A DNA stretch of 64,000 bases from positions 23,149,224 through 23,213,223 of the forward strand of contig OZ007582.1 in the NCBI GenBank assembly GCA_963931925.1. Reading direction: 5' to 3'. This stretch comes from Onchidella celtica. Lineage: Eukaryota; Mollusca; Gastropoda; Systellommatophora; Onchidiidae. Position numbers and translations under genes: made by a program. Under the pieces are notes generated by a model. That model searched no databases. It saw nothing but the letters and a program-made list of their open reading frames with translations, and was not told the origin of the DNA. Position 1 is the stretch's first letter; every line of letters begins with the position of its first letter. This document shows, piece by piece, positions 12,301 through 24,300 of the stretch.

Positions 12301-15300
12301 ACGCCATGATGAGGAATATTTTCTTTCAAACGTTAAGGATGAGCTACGCACCATTCTAACTTTTAATTGTGAATTTGAGAATGAAAAAAAGATTCTTGAA
12401 GACTTTCCGATAGGTTCAACTATAATTATTGAAGGTAAAGTTTTAGAATCTTTTAATAACAAAGAAATTATGGATGGATTACAAATGAGTTTTTCAGGAA
12501 ATGATTCAAAAGATTTTCGAATAATTGTAAAAAAACAAAAAGAGGATTACAAAATCCGAAATCTGCCTAATGAATTGAAAGCCGAAAAAGCAGATGGTGA
12601 TATTAGTTTTAAAAATATTCTCATTTACAAAGAGTTTATGATCCATCGGATATGGTTTACACAATTGCCTGTAACTTTAGATGAAATTTGTAAAAAAAAA
12701 TGGATAAAAAGAAAATTACTCCGCTTAATAACCATGCAGCTAACTTAGAAAATTTAGAAAATGTTGATGGTTTTTTATCCAGAGGAGAATTAAACAATTT
12801 ATATTGTTTTCAATTAAAGAGAAACGGAATATATAAAAGAGTTGAATTTCCTAAAAGACCCGAATGGGACATCGATATTAAACCAGTTTATGATGCAAAC
12901 TCAATAGCATATAAAAATGATGGTTTAATGAAAATAAAACTTACTTTTGAAAATGTAGGCTATACAAGAATTAATGGAAAAAGTTATTTTGTTTATGAAA
13001 ATAATCCTTTATGGTATAGCACCCTTCGTTTACTAAAAGATACAGAAGACAAACTTGAACCACCCGAGGGATCCACTTTAATTATTGATGGTATAACAAT
13101 TTTAAAAAATGATGAATTATTAGTGTTATTTTCTGGTCAAAACATAAAGGTTGAAAAAGAAAATAAGGAATTTAGATACATCATACAATTTGAAAAATAT
13201 ACGCAAAGAACTGACCCCGTCTATATTAAACCAAAAATTACCATTGAACCTGAAAAAGTTTTTTCTTTTTTTAGTGGTTTTATAAACGCCTTATTTCATA
13301 TTTTTTTTATTCGTGAATATTATCACATTAGTAGAATAAGATTTATAGCATCACCCGTTACAGATGCTCAAATTGAATACTATTAAAATGGAAGACATTT
13401 TGGAAATTACAGAAAAATTTAAGGTAGATGAAAGTATTGAAAAATATGAATACCATGAATACACTCCAATTACCGGTACAAATTTAAACAGCGGAGGAGA
13501 AATTCGAATAACTATTGAATTGCAGGATATTTTTACTCATCCAAGTGAGAGCTATATAATAGTTGAAGGTAGACTTACAAAAACAGATGGAACATTATAT
13601 GCTGCTGATGATAAAATAACTTTATGTAATAATGGCATAATGTATTTGTTTAATTTTATAAAATATCAGTTATCAGGACAAGAAATTGAAAATTTAAATC
13701 ATCCAGGACAAGGAACAACAATGTTAGGATTACTCAAGTACCTCATGACTTTTCAAAATCACAAGGACTTAATTTATTGTGGATAAAAGATAATAACAAA
13801 CAAATTGAGAATAATGAAGGTTTTGATACAAGACAAGAGATACTGCTAAAATATCCTGTTCCTAAAGGAACATTTTCCTTTCTAATTCCTCTAAAACATA
13901 TTTTCGGTTTCGCAGAGGATTATGATAAGATTCTTTATGGATTTACTCAACAACTTACTCTGTACAAAAAACCAGATTCAAATATTGCAATTTATAAAGA
14001 TGGTCAAGTTGACGAAGGAAAAGTTACTCTTGATAAAATCTCATGGTATGTTCCACATGTTTTACCAGCAGATCAACAAAAGTTTGAATTATATAAAATT
14101 ATAGAATCAAAAGCAAAATTAAATGTTGGTTATAGAAGTAGACAATGTGATTCAATAACAGTTCCTGTAGCAACTCAATTTTCATGGAGATTATCTGTAA
14201 AAGCTTCTCCTGAAAAACCTAGATGGATCATAATAGCTTTTCAAACAAAAAATAGATCTAATCAAACAGAAAATGCATCATTATTCAATAATCTGAAAGT
14301 GAGAAATATTAATGTTCAATTAAATTCTAGGCGTTATCCAGAGCTTGATTATCAAATATCATTCCCTAAGTTTCAATTCTCTAGAGCATATAATGATGCT
14401 GTATCATTTAGATCAAAATTTTATGATATAGATGAATTGGTTAGCAATCCAACTATTACCACTATTGATTATCAAATGCTGTATCCGTTATTTGTTTTCG
14501 ATGTTTCAAAACAAAGTGAAAGGTTAAAAAATAGCATAACTGATATAATGGTTTTCGAAGCAAACGATCAACTATTGACATGATATTTGCACTTCGGCAA
14601 ATCCAAGAAAAATGTAAAGAACAAAACAGACTGCTTATAACATGCTTTGTGGACCTAACAAAGGCTTTCGACACCGTAAGCCGATCTGGCCTGTATGCAG
14701 TCCTTAAATCCATAGGCTGTCCACCAACATTGCTAAAACTTATTGCATCCTTCCACACTGACATGAGGGCATGTGTCAACTTTGAGGGCTGCACATCCAA
14801 TTCATTTGCTGTAAACAGCGGTGTGAAGCAGGGATGTGTTCTTGCTCCTACCTTATTTGGTATATATTTTGCAGCCCTACTCAAGAATGCCTTTGGTCAA
14901 TGTTCAGGTGGAGTACTTATTAACACCAGAGTGGACGGCTCCATTTTTAGTGTTGCCAGACTAAAAGCAAAATCTCGTACAGAGCATATTATGTTACAAG
15001 AGCTCCTCTTCGCAGATGATACTGCAATCGTGGCCCACGATGAAACCACGCTCCAGGCTCTAATCAACAGCCTTGCCAAAGCCTGTGACAAATTCATGCT
15101 AAAGATCAGTGTCTCAAAAACTGTAGTTTTGACACAAGGCTTGAGAAACCCCAACCCAATCATGCTGAATGGCTCTCCTCTGGAGCAAGTGGGAAAATTC
15201 TGCTACCTAGGCTCAACCATCAGTGGTAGCACAGACATAACAACTGAAATAAATGCCAGAATAGGAAAGGCGGCCACAGCTTTTGGCAAACTCTCAAAAA

Positions 15301-18300
15301 GGGTGTGGAACAATAGCAAGCTGACCATCAAAACAAAGGTACTCGTGTACCAAACTTGCGTCCTAAGCACCCTGCTGTATGGCTCAGAGACATGGACCAC
15401 CTACTCCAAACATGAAAGATCCCTCAACTCCTTCCACCTGCGCTGCCTACGCAAAATTCTCAAGATCAAGTGGCAAGACAGGATCTCAAATATCGAAGTT
15501 CTGAGCCGAGCCAACATTCCATCAACTCAGGCTCTCCTAGGCAAAAAAAGACTGCGGTGGCTTGGACATCTCCACCGTATGGAAAATGATCGCATCCCCA
15601 GACAAATTCTCTACGGGGAACTTGCTACTGGCAACCGACCCAGAGGTAGGCCACATCTGCGATTCAAAGACACTTGCAAGGTCACGATGAAAGCATTCAA
15701 CATCGACCCCAATGAATGGGAGAACCTTGCAAATGATCGAAGCAGATGGAGACAAAAATTGCGCAGTGGCACGCTCGCAATAGACTTCAAGGCAAAAGAA
15801 ACATACCTGACAAAACGACAGAGGCGGAATGAAAACACTCGCCAAAGTGAACCCAAAAGACTGACCTGCAATCACTGCCATCGCACTCTCGGGTCAAACA
15901 TTGGTAGAATAAGCCACGAGAGAAGCTGTCAGTCAAAGTGAAAGTGAATATTCTAGCTGCTAAGACCGTCTGTAAAGACGCTAAAGGCCATATATATATA
16001 ATGGTTAAGGCTACATTTAATAAAAATGTTCCTGCAGATACCACAGCTTATGCTTTAGTTATTTCTGATAAGATAATTTCATTTCAATCTGATGGAACGA
16101 AAATGTCAGTTATTCAAAGTTAAGCTTCGTTGATCAACAGAGTTGCAACTTCGTTGATCGACGGAGTCGAAGTTAATCAAAGCTAACCTTCTCTACCATT
16201 TCATGTACAATATTTGTAAATTGATCAGAATATGGAAGAGTTCTAATACCATCACCAAGTATATATCGTTTATCATCATAAGGACTTAGAGCTTTCTTAT
16301 TTATTTCTTTTATATACATTTCATGTTTATCAGAATTTAGTACATACATCTTTCGATAATTAATTTTGTCATTAAATAAACAGTTTTTATAATCTTCAAA
16401 CGTAACATCTTTATTAATTGTCGTTTTTGAAATACCTTTTAATTTTTTACATGTCGATTCTTCGAGCCTTGGCTGTGCTTCGACAACTTTATATGTATAT
16501 GCTTTACTTCTAAGAAAAACTATTTCACTCATAACTTTACCATTTAGTTCATCTTTGAATTTATTAATAACTTTTTTATTTTTAGATGAATGAAGAAAAT
16601 GATCTTTTGGATAATCACTGGTGTCTAAATCATTGTCCTTTATTTTTTTCATATCTTCATAAACATCTTCAGTTCTAATATTAAGAAAGTATGAATCGGT
16701 ATCAAATCCAACAACTTCATTAGATTTCCATAGTTCATTAACAACATTGTAATAAAATTGATACATAACCAACTTAGAGTAATCAAGAATACACATTCCG
16801 AGATAAATTGGTTTATTAAATTTTATTGATGTTATATTATTAGCAATACCAATTAGCTTTTCATTAAAAATAATGGATTCCTTAAAATTAGGTTTACTTA
16901 TTAATTTTGTTACTTGTTCTTTATCTGATAATAGTTTTAACTCAATTCGATCTCTTATGTTTTCAAGAGTTTTTCCATAAAATGCATTATTCATTAATTT
17001 CCAAAGATTCTTTTCAAAGTCTGATTTTGACTTAGTTCTTTGATTGGTATTAAAATCGATGTATTCTTTTAACCAAGGTCTTTCTTTAAAAGAAATTATT
17101 CTATGAACTTTAGAAATTTCTAATCCAAGGGATTTAAAACATTCTAATAATTTGTAATGTATGATATACTTCTTTTTATTTTTTAAATTTAGTATTAATT
17201 TTTCTACAGTTCCTACTTTTTTGTTTTCTAATTGTAAATAGTATTTTTGCAAATCGCTTAAATCGTCTTCATTCACTTTTAATTTTTCTGGAGCTAAAGG
17301 AAATCTTTTGGTGTTTACTTTTGCTTTAACTGTGTAATCAAGATCACATTTGAGAATATATCCTCTTCCTTCAGGAGGATTGATAAGAAAAGATTCATCC
17401 TCCCATTTAAAATCTCCAACCGGTAAAGATTCTGACATTCCACCTCCATATAAATTATTTGCATCGAGATATAGTAAATAATTTGATCTCTTTTTAGGGT
17501 CATAATCTGGTAAATATTTATTGTTGGCTTTTACATATCGAGGTCCCAAAACCCCTGAATAACCACCTCTTATTCCCTTCTCAAACATTAGTAGCATATC
17601 TAAATCTGTTAATAATTCTAGTTTAATTCCTGTATATTTTAACCCACATTGCCAAGTTAATCCAGGAGCAGAGAAACAATAACACGGATCAATTTCATGA
17701 TTGGTTAGGAAAAATTCTCTAAACTTTTCAAATACATCAGCTAAAAGCAACACATCTGTTTTTAGATACAAATCATGATAATCTTGTAAAGTTTTACATT
17801 TAAAAGTATTCCAAACATTTACAGCGTGTTGATATTCGTCTTCTGTAATTCCTTCTTTTCTTAAAGTTGAAAACCAAGGATTTATCCTCGTGCCATCGGC
17901 TAAGAAATTTTCTATTGGTGGTAATTGTTTTTCTTTTAATCGATCAATTGAATCAACATATTCATAAGGGTAAACACCTTTTCGTTTGAGTAAATCGACA
18001 GAGTCGAAGCTTTGCTTATCAACGGAGTTGCAGCTTTGCTGATGAAATGTTTCCGGGAAATGTTCTTTCAATATTGGAAAATTATCCATAGATTTTACGA
18101 TACCATCCAAAGAGTTTGATAAAAACCTATAACTATCCAGGAATCTATATTCTTCAGATGTTTTAGCAAGCAATGAAAGTTTATTATATTGATTTTCATA
18201 TTTAATTATTTCATCTATTATGAAATGAAAGTCATAACCCCTGCCATTGTGAAAAAATACTGGAATTACATTAGATTGTTTTCCTTCTTTGATATTACAA

Positions 18301-21300
18301 GACTGACAAGCAGCTCCTCGATACGTACCATTGTTTACTTTGTAAACTTTTTCGTCAGAAAATTTAACATTACAAATATAATAGTTTGTTGCTTTATTAA
18401 ATTCTTTTTCTTGGTCATAAGTTACTTTAGCATTCTTATAGTAATTTAACTTTTTACAAATTTCGTTATAATACATCATAATCGTTTCGACAAATTTTTC
18501 TTTTGCATCTTCTCCGGTATAAGTATGATAAACTGAAGGACATAAATTATCATAATCGGATTTTATATACATTCCAAAACTAATAGCTTCTTGTTTAAAA
18601 ATTGTATTTTGATAAGGTTCATTTGGATTTGGTTGTGTTGTAGATATTCTTTTATTACATGATTCAAAATCACAGTAGAAAACTATCGGTAATCTAGATT
18701 TGAAATGATGATTTGTAAATTGTAAAATATTATCACCTTTTTTTGGAAGGATTGTCTTACACATTTTGTGATTTAAACATTTCTCTTTATGATTATTTAA
18801 AGAATTAGGTGTTGTAAATACATTCATACAATTCCTGCAGATAAAAGCTTTGTTTGTAAATTTATCTGATAAAAAACCTTCTAAATTTTTTATGAGACAA
18901 TAATGTGTATTTCCATCATTTTCTAAATATAAGAGGTCAATGAAGTTGCAGCTTTGCTGATCAACAGAGGTGTAAATTGGATATAGAGAATATTTATCTT
19001 GTGGTTTTTCTAAAGCAAAAACATTTATAGAAATACTATTCTGGTTTTCAAATTTAAGAATATCTTTTATTTTAACAGGATATTCAATTCCGTCCATGCT
19101 TAAAAAATTTTCATATTGTTGATATTTTGAAACTCTCTCTTTATCATTATCAGCAGGATACAATTTAGCTAATATAGACCAAAGAAAACATTTATTATCT
19201 TTTTTATTTTGAACATTGATAATATTTTTACTTTTAAACGAAGTAGGAATATAAGAAGAAGCTCTTAGAGTTTTAGTTTTATAAAGTTTTACATTTGTTT
19301 TAATAATTTGATTAAATATATGTCCAGATCCTTTAGCCTGAAATCTATCAACCCAAGCATTAAATTTTTCATCAATGAAATCATAAAAGGTATTAAAATC
19401 ATTCATGGAATTTATAATACCAAAACTTGATTGATAATGTACTTCAATAATATCAAAAGATAAAGGAGTATTAAATTCAGAAGTTATTATTAATTTAACT
19501 TTCACCGTTTTATTGCCTTTAAAATCTTCAATAAGTTTTCTCACTCTTTCTTTAATTAATTTGAAATATCTAGAAGTATTATTTTCTTTCACATCATTGA
19601 TAATGGTTTCTTTGATAATATCTTTGAAAGTTTTCTCGTTCATTTTAGAAACATTCTTTTTTGTTAGGGTTTTTTTCTCGTTCATTTTTTAAGAAATATT
19701 TTTAGTAGTTTTTTTTCTAGTTTATTTTTATTATGGTTTTTATGGTAATCGGGATTTCTTTTCATAAATTCTTCATATGCTTGTTTATATTTTTCCTTAT
19801 TTTTTACATAAAGTAAATGTTTTTGAGGCGTCATACATTCTTTACATTTCGTTCTATAACCATCTGCACCTTTTTTTTCTTTGTAAAATGAATCAAGAGG
19901 TTTTCGAATAAAACAACCATTGCAAATTTTTTCCATTTTTTATTCTTTAATTTTATTATTAAAAATGTCTGAAAGTAGAACTCTGATGTATTGTGTAAAG
20001 TGTAAACAACAAACCGATACCATAAATATTGAACAAGTTAAAACAAAGAATAATAGAAATATGTTAAAAGGTAAATGTGTAACTTGTGGAAATACTAAAA
20101 CTAAATTTATACCAACAATTGGAGCTGGTATAGCCAACAAAATCATCAATAAATTTCCTTTTGAAATGCATTTGCCAGGTCATAATTTTACAGGACCAGG
20201 AACCAATTTGAAAAAACGGTTGAATTCCGATCTCACACCAAAATCTTGGAGTAAACCAATTAATAGAGTTGATGAAGCCGCAATGCATCACGATATTTGT
20301 TATTTACAAAATCAAGATACTAAAACCAGAAATGAAGTTTGTGATAATAAGATGATATAGTCTTTAGATTCTATTTTAAAACCAACATTAAGAGAAAGAA
20401 TGGATAGAAATATTGTTGAACCTATTATTAAAATCAAAAAAAACTTTTGGAATGGGCGAAAAAAAAAAAGCTAAAACTCCGTTGATTTTAAAAAAAGCTC
20501 TGACTTCGTTGTCGATAAACAACGCTTTACGAGTGATTTAGCAGGAGAACTTCATAAACCAGTAATTAAAAATTTTTAAGAAAAGAAGAGTGATAGTTAA
20601 TGAAATTGATAAAATATGGGCTGCTGATTTAGTTGACATGTCTGCTTATTCTAAGCAAAACAAAGGATTTAAATACATTCTTGCTGTTATTGATGTTTTC
20701 TCAAAATATGGTTGGATGATTCCTTTAAAAAATAAAAGCGGAATAACAGTTGCTGAAGGATTTAAAGAGATAAGCAGAGCTTCGACTTCATCGATCAGCA
20801 AAAAAAGACATCCAGAAAAATTATGGGTTGATAAAGGAAGTGAATTCTATAATAAACATGTTAAGAGTCTTTTCAAAGAAATCTATTCCACAGAGAATGA
20901 AGAGAAAAGTTCTGTAGTGGAAAGATGGAATCGAACAATGAAAGAAAAAATGTTTAAATATTTTACGGCGAACGGTGTTACGAAATATATAGATGTTTTA
21001 GATGATTTAGTAAATGATTATAATAACACCTATCATTCCTCAATAAAAATGACTCCTATTGAAGGAAGTAAAAAAGAAAATGAATTAACCGTATATAGAA
21101 ATTTATATGATCGACGAAGTCGCAGCAGCTTTGCTGGTTCCGAAGAGACAAAGAAACAGTTGCCAAAGGCATCGCGTAGCCAATTGCCAAAGCCTAAATT
21201 TAAATTAGGTGATAGAGTTAGAATTACAAAGAAGAAAAAGTTCTTTGAAAAAGGTTACACACCAAAATGGACAAAAGAAATATTTACAATAGATAAAATT

Positions 21301-24300
21301 TTATATACATATCCAATTACTTACAAAATAAAAGATTTAGATGATGAAGAAATTATTGGTTCTTTTTATGAAAAGGAATTACAACAAACCAAGTTTTACC
21401 GTAACGTAAAATTTATCGTATTAAAAATATTTGATTAAAAATGACCTATGAAAATGTTCAATTAAATATTTCTGATAATCAAAAAGAAAAAATACAAAGA
21501 GCTATGAAAAATGATACTCCTGTTACTATTAGAATTACAGAATCTGGAAATGATGTTTTAGCTTTAACAAAAACACAAATAAATAAACTGCGAAAAGCAT
21601 TCAATCAAAATAAAGGAGCTGATATTACTCTAAGTAGAAAACAAATAAAATATAACATGGAAATTGAAGGACGATTTCTGGCTGCTCTTGCTAGAATGGC
21701 ACTCCCATTATTATCTAAAGTTGTTCCATCAGTAGCAAAAGCTATCGGAATAGGTGGGCTTACGGGTTTAGCAAGTAGTGGCGTTAAAAAATTATTGGGA
21801 GACGGTTATCAACCTACAAACTCCTCTAGAGTTGGTGACGGATTGTATTTAAAAAAAGGTGGATGTCTCTGTCAAACTGAAACTGATGGAAAAGGTTTAT
21901 ATTTAGGAACTGTAAAAGGAAGCGGTAATGAGTTTCAAGGAGATGGACTGTATTTAAAACGAGAAGGACAGGTTTATAATGGTGAAGGTTTTTTGAGCGA
22001 TTTGGTTAAAAGTATTCCGTTTATAAATATGTTAGTGTAACCAAAGATCAAAACCTTTATTCTAAAATGGAAGCTTCGAATTATAGAATGAAAAAAATTC
22101 TTGACATTCAAAATTCTTTTGAAAAAACTAAAGAAAACAAAAGAATAACAGTTAAGAAATATTCAAAAGCTTTAAATATAATTGACGGAACTGATATAAC
22201 TTTAAAAACTGTAGCCATTGGAATGGGAACAACAGGAGTAATACTTTTATCTGCAGTGGTTAACATTCCTGCAGCTATTATTATAGAAGGTCTTTCAATA
22301 GGTACAGGTTTATTAAGTATAGTTTTAAGATATTTAAATAAAAAATTACAACATAAAGCTGATAAACATCAGAAAATTTTATTTTTATTGGAATCAAAAC
22401 TTAATACTATTCAAACTTATATTTCTGATGCTCTTGAAGATGGAAAAATTTCAGATGAAGAATTTAAACTTATTTTAGATGAAGAAAAAAAATTTAGAGA
22501 ATTAAAAAATATAATAAAAAAGAAAAAAGTAAGCGATCCTGAATTAAATATAGATGATCCACTGAAAAAATTCAAAAATCTTATAGTATAAAATTGGTTT
22601 GATTTTTTTCTTTTAAAAATTGATTTTTATTACATTAAAAATGTCTTTTTTAAAAATTGCAGATCCTTCAAAACGTGAAGCTCTTGTTAATGAATTTTTA
22701 AAAACCAAAAGAAATATTCAATTAAGTAACTTAAGCGAAAGAGTAGGAGATACTGAAATGAAAAGAGAATTTTCCAAAGTATTTGCTCCTATCACAGAAA
22801 GTACACAAAAAGCAACAGAAGAAACTAAAAAAACGATTCAGAAAATTCCACTTGCTATAGAACAAAGTCAACCCTTGAGAGCAATTGAACCTGCCTTACA
22901 AGCAGAGCTACGACCTAGTCAATTAGACGAATCTTCACAAGCAATTGCTGCTTCTCCAATTGAGAAATATGGTCCGGTAGCAACCGAATATTAAAAAAAA
23001 TATTTTGATAAAGATAATGGGGATACTACGTTTGGAATTTATACTAAAGATGACAAACTTTATATTGGTAGTGAAGAAATAAAAATTGATAACGATGATA
23101 TTATTATTGGAGAAAAGAAATATACAGGAACACCAGGTCTATGGGAATTAATAACCAGCAAAGATCCTCAAAATTTTTTAGATGAGGACAAGACTAAATA
23201 TGCAGATATTTTATTTGATACTAATACTATATATCAAAATAACGATCCTAATAACCCAAGACCTAAATCTAATAAAGGAAAAAAATACAATAATATCATA
23301 AAACCGATTCGGCAAGATGTAGCAAGTTATAACCAAAGAGTCTTAGAAGCGCTAGGTCCTACTGCAACTTATGAAGGAACAGGATTTCTTCCATCGGATC
23401 CAAATGCTTTATTAAAGAGATTATCATTATTAATGGCTAGTAAAGAAGCAGGAAATACAGGTGTTATAAATGAAATGGCAAGTATTGTAGATGAATTATA
23501 TAGACAACAAATTATTAATAAGAAAGAATATAAAAAATTACAGCTCAAAATTGCTATATAAAATCGACGATGTTGGTGATAAATAAAGGATACAAAGGGA
23601 AAATATGTTTATGGAGGATCAGGTCTTTTTGATTCTTTAATTTCAGCTGTTACGAGTAAAGTTATGCAAGATACTGCAAAAGAAATTGTATCAAATGTTG
23701 CAAAGAAAACAGTAACTGACTTATGACAAAAAGCTGTTAATAAATTTATAGTTGATAAAGTTTTTAAACCAAAAAAAGTAAACGGTTCAAATATATCTCC
23801 AGAAACGAACACAGTTCTATCTTCGAAATCAAAACAATTATTAAACAATTTATTAGGAAGGGGAATTAAACGTATTTAAAACCAGGGATTCTAAAACTCT
23901 GGGGAAGTTTTGAATTTGTTGCAAAAGCTGTTTTTTGGGATGTTTATTCTTTAATAAAAGTTGAATTTTTTTATATTTTTAAAGATGGTCTAAAAGCTTG
24001 AATATTCATGTGTTTATGTGTTAATAAAGGTTGAATTTGTATATTTTTAATGGTGCTTTCAAAAGGTATATTTTGATAACTACTCCCCATATGTATGAAA
24101 GAAAGCCTAACAGTAGCTTTTATATTGTATGGCAGTTTGTCAAAATACTGGTCTTAAGACTTTTCACACAAAAAACTACAATTCCATGTTACCCCTTTAA
24201 ACCAAATTGTTTAAAGTGCCAGTTTTCTTAAGAAATGAGTTAATAAATTGCTGAGAGTCTTGGTATCTCAGGGAACATTATCAATTTTATCTTACTTCCA

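Larger units (their letters stand above)
13388..16123 (+). pseudogene. Polinton major capsid protein, frameshifted and split by a LINE
   Basis: Double jelly-roll (hexon-like) capsid protein. It starts at CTATTAAAATG. N-terminal part: 13388 to about 13740 ([18 protein letters not shown]). The frame shifts near 13735-13775 and continues to about 14553 with the characteristic [20 protein letters not shown] and [23 protein letters not shown] then interrupts it (14554-15995). The C-terminal 40 codons follow at about 15997-16123 ([16 protein letters not shown]). The frame before and after the LINE is the same, so the LINE insertion and the upstream frameshift are separate events. Confidence 0.92.
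20523..21438 (+). pseudogene. Polinton integrase (retroviral type, DDE), N-terminal frameshift
   Basis: Inserts the element and makes the 6-bp duplication. The body from about 20575 shows the DDE triad: [20 protein letters not shown] and [13 protein letters not shown] chromo/SH3-like C-terminal segment follows ([16 protein letters not shown], then [12 protein letters not shown]). The N-terminal segment [13 protein letters not shown] is in another frame and is joined to the body through one extra T in the run at 20573-20577, so this copy is frameshifted before the catalytic core. Translation of the body could only begin at non-ATG codons nearby. Mini-repeats of both families interrupt the gene in frame at 20771-20801, 21109-21140 and 21159-21194. 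Confidence 0.92.
7221..24084. mobile_element. Polinton/Maverick element, complete ends
   Basis: A 16,864-bp self-synthesising DNA transposon (polintovirus-like) in FYCO1 intron 6. The ends are 208-bp inverted repeats starting AGTAGTTATC, flanked by a 6-bp direct repeat CCCCAT (7215-7220 and 24085-24090), as expected for Polinton integrase. The gene set is diagnostic: protein-primed PolB, retroviral-type integrase, FtsK/HerA-type ATPase, adenain-like protease, penton and double jelly-roll capsid. Length is within the usual 15-20 kb. Five genes are broken and the capsid gene is split by a LINE, so this copy is defective although its ends look perfect. Confidence 0.97.
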
